From Poa pratensis (lineage: Eukaryota; Streptophyta; Magnoliopsida; Poales; Poaceae): DNA of 64,000 bases. Every line of letters starts with the position of its first letter. The stretch's first letter is position 1. Below are positions 45,641 to 54,628 of this stretch, in pieces. The translations under genes and the position numbers were made by a program. Under the pieces are notes generated by a model that was not told the DNA's origin, searched no databases, and saw only the letters and a program-made list of their open reading frames with translations. The stretch spans positions 9,816,458 through 9,880,457 of the forward strand of contig CAMZMU010000069.1 of the NCBI GenBank assembly GCA_947311845.1, read 5' to 3'.

Positions 45641-45822
45641 ATAGCCCTTTGCACCTTCAGTCACACATTAATTTTGCTACATTCACGACTATATTTCTCG
45701 AAACAAATATTGTAACTACCTAACCTGCTCCGCCCCAACTTGTTGATATACTCCAAAAATGTAAGGTGCGGTTGAATTCTTAAGGTCAACATCATACAAC
45801 TTTACTATTATTTTCATTTATA

Positions 45823-45986
45823 CTCCCTCCGTTTTGAAATATAAGATGTTTTAGACTTTGTCCACATTCACATGTATAAAAATATATCTAGAAATATTTT
45901 AATATATATGTTCATTCATTTTAGTATGTATCTAGACAAAATGTGAAACATCTAAAACATCTTATATTTAAAAACAGAGAGGGTAG
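45823..45986. mobile_element. Stowaway MITE
   Basis: CTCCCTCCGTTTTGAAATAT at the left pairs with ATATTTAAAAACAGAGAGGG at the right, with inner arms ATAAGATGTTTTAGAC / GTCTAAAACATCTTAT-like. TA flanks both ends. This is the classic grass Stowaway type. Confidence 0.9.
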
Positions 45987-45988
45987 TA

Positions 45989-46300
45989 TGTATGTAAAAT
46001 TAGTGTAAGTACATACAAAAGAAAGTTCGCACGACAAATTCAACAATACCATCTACGCAGCTATATCCTTACATTTTAGGACGGGGTGAGTAATTTTTAG
46101 AATCGTGGCAATACACCATAGTCAAGAAAAACTCATTTCCACTATTTTAGAAAAAACACACAAGCAACTATTCAAATACTTTGTGTATGTGGAATTTGTA
46201 AAACAAAATTGCATTAAAAAAATTGGGGAAGGCAAAGTATATATTTTGGAAAAACCATTTCATGACCAACAAAATCCAAAAGTTTACCAAAGAACTCTAT
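45989..46300. other. Intergenic, nothing recognised
   Basis: AT-rich sequence between two transposons, with no coding or RNA signal. Confidence 0.4.
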
Positions 46301-46303
46301 TTA

Positions 46304-47534
46304 GGGCCACTTCTTTTGGGCTTCCTAAACAGTTTCGATGTCCCAGACCGCTGAAACCGAAAAGAAGTGTCGGGCTCCTGGCGGGCTTATTTCCACCGTG
46401 AAGCTGGGTTCCTTCACGTTTCGAGAAACTGGTGGCTAGCTGTTTCTGGGCGGCTTCCCACAAAGGCCCCGAAGCATTATGTGGCTTGCCCCTCATTTTC
46501 CAGTTATTTACGAGAGAACTACCATCGCAGGAAATTGTACTGAGTGGAAAAAAGACTAGTCAACTCCTCTCTCTCTCTCCTCGACTCGTCCCCGACCCGA
46601 CCCGTCCCTTGCTCTCTCTTTTCTCTCGCAATGGGATCGGCGAAATAGAGGACATCGCCGCCGCCGCCTGCTGTCCACCGCCGACGCGCATCCGCCTCCG
46701 GCTCCAGATCCTCCCGCTGGCCCGTATCCGGATCCAGCTCCTTCCGCCGGCCAACCTCCACCCGAGCTCCTCCGCCCCAACTCCTCCGACCGACGCCCGC
46801 ATCCGAGCTCCTCTGCCTCTCCAAGCTCGTCCGGCCGCCGCCAAGCTCGTCCACCCGCCGCCAAGCGCGCCCGGCCGACGACGACAAGATCGACGGAGCT
46901 CCTCCAGGATGTCGACCTCTCAGCCGCCGGTAACACTTCCTCCGAATCCCATCCAATTATTATTTTTGTATGTGATGAACCTGTTGCAAATGTTGGCCTA
47001 TTTTATTTTTTGCTGTGATATGGTTCGAATTTGTAGTAATTGTGTACTGGTTTTGCTCTGGTTGGTCTAGATAGTTGTCCTAAAATGTATGCATAGCATG
47101 TCTGTTGCAAATTTTGGCCCACTTTGTGTACTGGACGTACCATGCGCAATGTTTTAATTTAGGTGATGGTAATTTTGTAGCTACGAGGAGAGCGCATCTT
47201 ATACCAGTGGACCCGCTCCCTCTTCATCTGATAGCACCATGGCAGCATTACGGCAGAGCATTGCCGAAGGAATAGTTGCATGAGAAGTTATGGTTATTGT
47301 AATTTCGAAATCACTATGACATTTCTTTTATTTTGACATGTACTGAAATTATACTACGACACTATGTTTTTATTATCATCTACTTTTTATTTTATTTCTA
47401 CCTATTTTTATACTAATATGTAATGTATAATCACTTTTACTATGCACGAAATCAAATTTAGGGACGTTACGGACATCTCACAACCCAACACAGCGAAGAA
47501 GCCAAAACTGCACAAGACTAAAAGAAGTGGCCCC
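46304..47534. mobile_element. PIF/Harbinger-like non-autonomous element with gene-like cargo (copy 2)
   Basis: The left end GGGCCACTTCTTTTGGG matches the reverse complement of the right end GGGGCCACTTCTTTTAG. TTA occurs immediately outside both ends (46301-46303 and 47535-47537). The interior has a CT-rich leader (46560-46620), a CCGCCGCC-rich exon-like block and a CAGCCGCCG/GTAACA donor-like border at about 46929. The rest is intron-like. A short stretch near 47238 (STMAALRQSIAEGIV) resembles the C-terminal end of PIF-type transposases, but this is weak. Confidence 0.65.
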
Positions 47535-47726
47535 TTATGTTACTTCAGGTGTTGCCACATGCGACACCTCCCCTTTCACCTGCTACCCGCGCCGACGCCG
47601 ACGCCGGCGAGAGGAGAAAGTGAGGCCGAGCACTGTACAAGGGACGTTGGACGAGAGGAAAGCTCCGAAACAAGGGTGCTGTGGATATGGATCGTGCATG
47701 GAAACGAAGCGTCAGATCAAGTGGGT

Positions 47727-47755
47727 GGGGGGGGGGGGGGGGGGGGGGGGGGGGG
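47727..47755. repeat. Poly-G run of 29 bases
   Basis: An uninterrupted homopolymer of 29 G. Tracts of this length are rare in plant DNA and its length is unreliable in assemblies. Confidence 0.95.
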
Positions 47756-48054
47756 TGATTAGTCAGATTTAGCAGCGGGAACTGCGAAACCAACAGGGAC
47801 GTAAAGCGAAATTGGGCGACGCCGACACGGGGGGCTCAATCTCTTTCCCAGCTACATCCAGATCGAGTACGCTGGGTCAGTCTTGCAGCCTCTAATTAAT
47901 TAGCCGGCTCTAGATATGCTTAGCTCGGCCATTTAATGATATGGATCTTCAGTTAAGGAAATGTGTGCTGGATCGACTACCAAATCAGGACCAGCCATGT
48001 GATCACACATCACAGCAGAATTAGAGCTGCAGTAGCGACACGGTACTGGTAACC
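47756..48054. other. Intergenic, nothing recognised
   Basis: No ORF, RNA or terminal repeat recognised. Confidence 0.4.
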
Positions 48055-48147
48055 TTGCTAACGTCAATGGAATGGGTGTAAGAAATATGTGTTTTGTGAT
48101 TTAGAGGAGTCTATTAATCATCTTTTATTCGACTGTCCTTTCTTTTA
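48055..48147 (+). mobile_element. LINE ORF2 fragment, left part
   Basis: It encodes the zinc-binding region at the end of plant LINE reverse transcriptase (CVFCDLEESINHLLFDCPF). It is interrupted at 48147 by CACTA element 2 and continues at 52021. Confidence 0.8.
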
Positions 48148-48490
48148 CACTAGTAGGGAATAGCCTAGTGGCAACACTTGGTTTGCGACATGTAGGAATA
48201 TGTATACGTTGCTAGTAAACCGCAGCAACGTGTCGGCCCGTCACGCGTTGCCATTAGTGCTATACTAGCAACGTACAGAAAAGGTTGACCGTTGCCAGTA
48301 TTATTTGGCAACCCTCGCTCCCCGCTTAAAACTAGTGGCAACGAGTCCTTATTTACACGTTGCAAGTAACTTCTCCTTGGCAACGTGTGTCCCTCCGCTC
48401 GTTGCCAGTAAGCAGGTAACGGCAACGTGTTGCTGGCTGCTCGTTGCTAGATTTTCACCGCGTTTCAGACAAAGCGAGTCCATTCTAGTA

Positions 48491-48576
48491 GCAACGTTCT
48501 CTTTCGTCGCACGTTGCACGAATTTTAACTGTGGCAACGTTCTCTTTCGTCGCACGTTGCACGGATTTTAACTGTG
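48491..48576. repeat. 43-bp tandem duplication in CACTA 2 subterminal region
   Basis: The unit starting GCAACGTTCTCTTTCGTCGC is present twice (48491-48533 and 48534-48576) with one mismatch. Confidence 0.93.
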
Positions 48577-49200
48577 GCAACGTGTTGCGGTCGCGCACGT
48601 TGCTGTCTATGCGTCCAGATCTATTTTACTGTGGCCGGCCGGTCGATTTAATTGCTTCTTCTTCCACCTTGCCATTTTACCGTCCGCCGCACCCATGCGT
48701 GACTAGCTAAACATCTCCGCTCACATACACACCTTTTGCTACTAGCTAGCTCTCTCTCCACACCTACGTACACTCTCCACACACTCACTCCACACTTGTG
48801 AAGCTAGCTAGCTCTCATAGTTCTTGATGCACTAAAGTTCTTTGTGCACGAAGCAAGCCGGTGCCCCATCGCTCTCTCTAGATTAATCGGTGAGTAATAA
48901 CACTATGCGTGTGTGAAGATGTGTGTGATGTATATATATATGTGTGTGAAGAAGATGATGAGATGATGAATCATTATGTGATTGTTGTGTATGTATATAT
49001 GTGTGATAATTAATGTCGATGTGGTGGGTTGTAGGTTGATGAGTAGCCTTTGAGATTGCCAGAATGTTGATTAATTTTCCGTTCCGGCAAATTTCAGGCA
49101 CACTCAATATATGTCCACATTTTTAGAAAAGGTCATGGCGAATTTTTCCATTAATTTTATGCTTGCCGGCTAATTTTATTTTCATACCGTGTAGGCGATC

Positions 49201-51280
49201 ATGGTAGATGGAAGGCTCGTGAATAAATGGATGGCGTCCGCGGTTACTGACATGTTTCGTAATAATCGCAAAATGAGAAGATGTCCATATCGAAGTTGCA
49301 AAGAAGTATACCTGATCGCACTAGTACAGAACGATACTAAGGATACCCCTCTATGGAAACGGCAGCAAAAAAACAACGGTAAAACGACACTGTGCGCGGA
49401 AAATTAGTGCCCGCGCCCGCAAATCGCGACACATCGGAAACGGTTAAAATAAATGACTGTTGCAATATTAAGTGGGCCCTTCTTCTTTCCTTAGTCGCAC
49501 GCGCCCGCCTGCGCGTCTGCGCGTTATCCTCTCACTCAGCCACACACTCCTCATCCCTTATCTTCTCAGTAGACGCACACCTTCGTATCCTCGCTTCCCC
49601 ACGCTTCTCACAGATCTCACCGCTGTCGGCCGTCTCCGGCGACGAGGCGACCCTCCCCGATGAGATCGGCTCCGGTAAGGGCGGCGTGGTTGTTGCTGGA
49701 CCGGCGGCGGCGCTGGATTTGGTCGCAGCCCAAGGCTACCACGTGCTCATGATTGATTTTTCTTTCCTTTTGTTTTTCCGTTCTTCTGATTGATTTTTTT
49801 GGTCTCTCGATCCAATCGTGGTATCCTCTATATCCAGATCGATTCCCCCTTGGAGCCTTCCGCTGCTGCCTGTTCAAGACGGATCAGATCGGATCGACAT
49901 CTCATACACCAGGTCGTCAACGCTGCTTCTTCATCAGATCTGCGCACCATGCTGGACTGTGGGTCTTCGTTAGCCGGCCGCAGCCATCGAGCAGTTCTGC
50001 CGCGCGCATGGAGGTGCCCACTCGATCTGGTCCGCCCGGCGGCGCTCACGTCCCTGCCTGAGCGCACTGGATCTGTGGCTGGTCAACCACTGTGTGGATT
50101 CCTGTTTAATTTTTTAGAGTAGAAATCACGAGGTAAGGAGCCAGATCTACAGTTTTAATTAGCATATGAATGACTCGTGTGGTTTGCTACTTCCCACCGG
50201 CCTGGAAATTTCCAAGTCTTCCGTCTGTATATCTTGTATTCTGGAAGCATGACATGTATATTGGTACTAGTTGCATATAGTTTCTTTCTGATTTTCTGTA
50301 AGAGGATCGATACTACTTGTATATTTTGAACCGTGTGACTTATTAATTTTATAAGTACTATTATTGTATCTGTCCAAGAGGATAATTTTGTATGAGTTGT
50401 TGAATACTGTACAGATTACTACCGACTGCTACCGGCCAGTAGCCGGTGCCCTGGGTTTTTTTTTTAATATTCCTGGCGCTCAAAGGAAATGATTAAAATA
50501 ACCGTTGCAGATGACTGCGTTCACATCAGTATCGGAAGCGGGGCAACGGATGCATTCTCCGTGTCCATTGAAGGTTTTGGCCCATTGCCATAGCATCGTT
50601 CTGCACTAGTGTCGACCCCTTTATAAAAGGCACGTTGAAGGCGCACCTGCTAATGTATGGTTTCATGGAGGCTATACTCGATGGATAAGTGAAGATGATC
50701 CCTTAGTGGACATCGATGTGGAAGACGATGCCGACCATCTTGAAGTATGGAATGGAGAGGGTGAAGAAGATGAAGAAGGGGTTGATGAAGAAGAGGCTGA
50801 AGAAGAGGCTGAAGAAGAGGGTGAAGATGGTGAAGAAGAAGGGGCACACAATCGTCTACGTCGCTAAGTCAAGCTGTGCAGGACCCACATCTTCGTGACC
50901 TGTTTCGCAAGAACACGAATAACGCAAGATCTGCTTCTAAAGAGGAAGCCAAGCTAGCGCAACTGGTGTTAGATTCGAAGACTCCATTATATGATGGTTG
51001 CAAATCCAATGAGACCCGGTTGAGTTTCACGCTCAATCTTATGAAGACGAAGGCAAGATACAAATGGAGCGACGCAAGTCTAAATAAGCATTTGAAGGAC
51101 CTAAAAGGAGTTCTTCCGGAGGAGAACCTGTGCCCTGCTAGTATCGAGGATGCGAAGAAAATCTTGTGCCCTCTAGATTTACCGCACGTAAGATACCATG
51201 CCTGTAAGAACGATTGCATCCTTTATCGGAACAATGACGCGGACAAGACCAAATGTCCAGTGTGCAAGGCTGATCGTATG
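49201..51280 (+). pseudogene. TNP2-type CACTA transposase, N-terminal part only, interrupted
   Basis: A probable 5' UTR intron (donor GTGAGTAAT at about 48890, acceptor at 49195) precedes the ATG at 49201. The transposase-associated domain reads KMRRCPYRSCKEVYLI, is cut at 49318 by CACTA 3 and resumes at 50615 as DPFIKGTLKAHLLMYGFM. A 1-bp loss near 50670 then shifts to GGYTRWISEDD. An acidic Glu-rich spacer follows, with another frameshift, and then the TNP2 core start (TPLYDGCKSNETRLSFTL, YKWSDASLNKHLKDLK, HACKNDCILYR, KCPVCKADR), ending at a possible donor near 51279. The DDE-containing remainder is missing, so the protein could not cut DNA. Confidence 0.82.
49319..50611 (+). mobile_element. 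CACTA element 3 (nested, 1.3 kb), TSD TCG
   Basis: It starts CACTAGTACAGAACGAT and ends ATCGTTCTGCACTAGTG, with TCG at 49316-49318 and 50612-50614. Removing it and one TCG restores the transposase frame. The interior holds a GC-rich leader- and exon-like stretch (about 49480-50110) with no recognised domain and no transposase. Confidence 0.93.
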
Positions 51281-52020
51281 TTGATTCTCTTGCTAATAAT
51301 TTTACCCTTGGGCTTTGTTGCCTTATTTTATGTTTCATATTATCTATGACTCTTCGTTATGACACAATCTTTGGCACCTGCAGGTCGTTCAGGAATTTAC
51401 AGTAGGCAGAAGCAAGCTACTTGGAGTTCTTACAGGGAGTTGGAGGATCCGTGTGGGCTGAAGAACTTCATTTATCGCTGTCTTGCTGCTTGCCATTTTG
51501 TTGCTGTTGTATCTCATCATAGTTTTGATGATGAGCAAACTACTTCCCCCTAGGATGAATAACTCTTGATGTTAGTTGATATTTTGAGACTTTGTGAGAT
51601 GGATAACTCTTTTATATGTACCTATTCGAGACTTTGATCTATATCAGTTTGTATGTTATTACCGCTATTTGGTACACTTTAATTATATGATGTGTTACTT
51701 TACTGTGCAAATGCTGGAAACAAAATAAACAAATAAATTACGAATCAGATAATTCAAAATAAATGTAGCAACGTGTACAAAGAGAGAACGTTGCTGCTAG
51801 ATTCTCTACTCTTGCAACGTGCACATGGGCGCACGTTGCCGCACGGAGCCAAACTAGCAACGTCCAATTTCCATACACGTTGCAGTATTTAATGAACTAG
51901 CAACGCGCGATTCCGCACGTTGCCAGTAAAAATACCAGCAGCGCAGTACTGGCAACGTGCCCGCACACGTTGCCAATGGGCAAAAGTGGCACGTTGCCAA
52001 CAGGCTTTTCCCTACTAGTG

Positions 52021-52405
52021 TTACACATGTCATTTGGACTGTTCGGTAATTGGTTAAATGTGGTGGATAAGAAAACTAAAACACAAATCCGCGTGGGAAC
52101 GTGTGCTTTTAGTGTGGTCTTTATGGAACTGTAGGAATGATATTATTTTTAACAAACGTGCAATGGCTAATTTTTTACAGATTATCCGGATGGCTACACA
52201 CCTGTTGCCGGAGGCACAACGAGCACATGTGGATTTCGGATACTCCCGTTTGGAGACGGTCGCTCGGGATATCTACTGCCGAGTTGATCTATTTGAACAC
52301 TTTATGTGACCGTTGAATTGTATGCTGGAATTCATAACTTTGCTATAAAGGGTTGTGTGCATCAATTAATGCAGAAGCCAGGGCGATGCTCCCATTTGTA
52401 AAAAA
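52021..52405 (+). mobile_element. LINE ORF2 fragment, right part, with A-rich tail
   Basis: It continues the LINE split at 48147. It reads FGNWLNVVDKKTKTQIRVG, then after a frameshift VWSLWNCRNDIIFNKR, and reaches a stop near 52308, a short 3' UTR and an A-run at about 52402. A target duplication was not identified. Confidence 0.8.
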
Positions 52406-52504
52406 AGATTAAAAAATATATATATAGGTTCATCTCTCGGTCGTCCATACGTACGCGTAGACACGCGTGGTACCGACTTTGCTACGCAACCTATGAAATT
52501 TCTC

Positions 52505-52975
52505 ATCAATAAGGTTTCGGTAACCGGCAGCTAACTGCATTTCCCGAGCCCCCTAAGTAAATCGGATTACCGAGCAAAAATTATCGAATTTATTTGAAAA
52601 TTTGAATGCCTAAATTTACATGAAAACCGTGTCTAAGGCTAACAAATGACTACGACCTGGCTCAATGGTAGCGACTTGTACGGCCGTACTCTCGTGTGAG
52701 TACTGGCGGTGCCCAGTTCGACACCACACGATCAGTACCACTAATTTATTGTTTTTACGGATTCGTTTTGTAACAGTGCCAGAGCTATCTCGAACACAAG
52801 ACCTTATGAAACTGCAATACCTTGAATTTCATGTTCAAACACATCTTAGATATTAATTAACACTTTCTGTGATAATTTGAATTCAAAATTTGTTTAAAAA
52901 TTTCGGACGGTAAATCCGCAGTATTTTCAGGTTACCACGGTAACCGCAAATCCTGAGCCCCTCGAGATTTTTTTT
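52505..52975. mobile_element. Foldback MITE (tentative)
   Basis: A left arm segment ATCGGATTACCGAGCAAAAA pairs with the right arm (reverse complement TGCGGATTTACCGTCCGAAA). Both continue as AAATTTGAAT-rich sequence, with GGTAACC and GAGCCCC motifs further out on both sides. Ends and target duplication are not certain. Confidence 0.45.
52655..52726 (+). other. tRNA-like Pol III promoter remnant (SINE head or tRNA relic)
   Basis: TGGCTCAATGGTAGCG (about 52659-52674) matches box A. CAGTTCGACACC about 40 bases downstream matches box B. The segment has tRNA-like spacing but no convincing cloverleaf or anticodon, so a tRNA-derived SINE head is more likely than a functional tRNA. Confidence 0.45.
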
Positions 52976-53001
52976 TATCTGATACCCAAATCCCTTGGTC
53001 A

Positions 53002-53525
53002 GACGATAATTTCATCAAGTTTAATACTGATGGTGCCTTCAGTGAGGGAACCAGAGAAGGTGGCTGGGGTGCTATTGCTCGAGATCATGATGGAACCATT
53101 GTTTTTGCAGCTGCAGGAAGTATTGCTCATGCAACTGATGCTCTTCATGCAGAGGCGATTGCGATCCAAAATGGAATCAACATAGCTGACCAGCTGGGGA
53201 TTGGGCGCATTGTCGTGGAAACGGACTCACAGACACTAAAGCATGCTATTGTGTCATCCACCCTTGATCAATCGAAGTTGGGCCAGCTTTTTCTAGACAT
53301 CAAGTACCATCTCATTACTGAGTTTATCGATTACAATGTTCTGTATTGCCCAAGGGCTTGTAATAAACCTGCGGATTTGTTAGCAGAGTTGGGTATGAGG
53401 AACCGTCAGGCCGAACATCAGATGTGGCTGTCGGATTTCCCGAACGATGTAATCAGTCTTGTGGCCAGCGATATTGCTGTGTCTTAATGGAATAACTGTG
53501 TTCCTGTCAAAAAAAAAAAAAAAAA
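53002..53525 (+). mobile_element. 5'-truncated LINE tail encoding an RNase H domain
   Basis: Insertion between CCTTGGTCA copies (52993-53001 and 53526-53534), ending in a 16-base A-run. One frame stays open from the left end to a stop at about 53487. It reads FIKFNTDGAF, GGWGAIARDHDG, ALHAEAIAIQ, VVETDSQTL and CNKPADLLAEL, so all four acidic residues of a plant LINE RNase H are kept. There is no start codon at the beginning and it lacks RT. Confidence 0.88.
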
Positions 53526-53534
53526 CCTTGGTCA

Positions 53535-54628
53535 AGACTACCAAGTTTGAGTCCCGAGTCCATAATAACTTGTCTGCCTCCTCGCATTTGACGTGAACCA
53601 TTCATGTATAGTCAACTTAGCAGAAAAAAATACTGCATGAGCTATGCTATTATCTAATATCTCAACGATTTTTTTATCTGAATATCTCAACGACTGACTC
53701 ACCTAAAGATGGATAATTCAACAATTGCACCGTTAGAAACTGAGGAATCAGAAGAAATGAAAATGGGCCACAGGAGTCAACTGTAGACACATGATCTTCA
53801 TGGGCTTTCTTAACCAGAGGCTGTTTTTTCGGAGTCCTGTATTATGGCCACGGCAGCTGCCGTTAAGAGCTCACTTGAGGCCTCGCAATCTGTAACCAGG
53901 GTCTTTTTTGTTTGACCTGCACATGGATTGCATAACTGTCTCCCCAGCACCCACTAAAAAAACTGTCTCCACAGCAGATGGGTTTCAGCTTTCAACACAC
54001 ATCATGAATTTCCCGCAGGACAGCAGGACGTATATCTATCTGCTCGTGCAGGTACTCCGTAAAAACTCGGAAATCTTAGTTTTTCTTTTATGGGAAAAAA
54101 ATACTGCTGGTATGTTATTTACTACTACGGGGTAAGACAGAAACTGAAATTACAAACATGTAACAGCATTGCATTTCTCAGTTCGGACAAAAGTGCGATA
54201 TGTGGTCAGTATTCTGATCATATGTATAAGCAGTTACTATGCAGTTTATTTGCCATGCCTTCACCGTCCAAATGGAAATGGTCATGTGATTCACCCAACA
54301 GACAGAACACAAACCAATAGAGTGGCAGCTCGTCAGCTAATAAGAACATATCATATAACATCCTGAGACACAAAAGAACAGCCAGAAACACACAAAAGCA
54401 TCTTTATACCATCTCATCTATACTATTTATTCTGATCACCGTTAGGCATGAACTTTACAATACCAAGTCCTATAAGCCTCTAATCGAGTAATGTGTGTGG
54501 TGTGGGTGTTGGGAGATCTCACCAGATGGCAGATTATCTATGTGGGGTTTTTTCAAAAATGTAGATCTTGGGAAGACCTTCACTTCAACATTCCATATAC
54601 AAGCATCCAGAACACCTCATACTTGTCT
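53535..54628. other. Intergenic and TBL 3' flank
   Basis: No gene recognised. The last few hundred bases before 54629 presumably hold the 3' UTR of the - strand TBL gene. Confidence 0.4.

Larger units (their letters stand above)
48148..52020 (+). mobile_element. CACTA element 2, 3.9 kb, TSD TTA
   Basis: The inverted ends CACTAGTAGGGAATAGCC and GGCTTTTCCCTACTAGTG are flanked by TTA at 48145-48147 and 52021-52023. Subterminal arrays of GGCAACGTG / CACGTTGC occupy about 48170-48605 and 51760-52005. It carries the 5' part of a TNP2-type transposase gene and, inside that, a smaller CACTA. Confidence 0.93.

Noticed and set aside
50650..50898. Lys-rich and His/Leu-rich ORFs on either strand
   Set aside because: They are other-frame shadows of the acidic Glu-rich spacer of the CACTA transposase gene.
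52655..52726. Functional tRNA gene
   Set aside because: Box A and B are present but no acceptor stem pairing or plausible anticodon arm could be built. Kept only as a tRNA-like relic.
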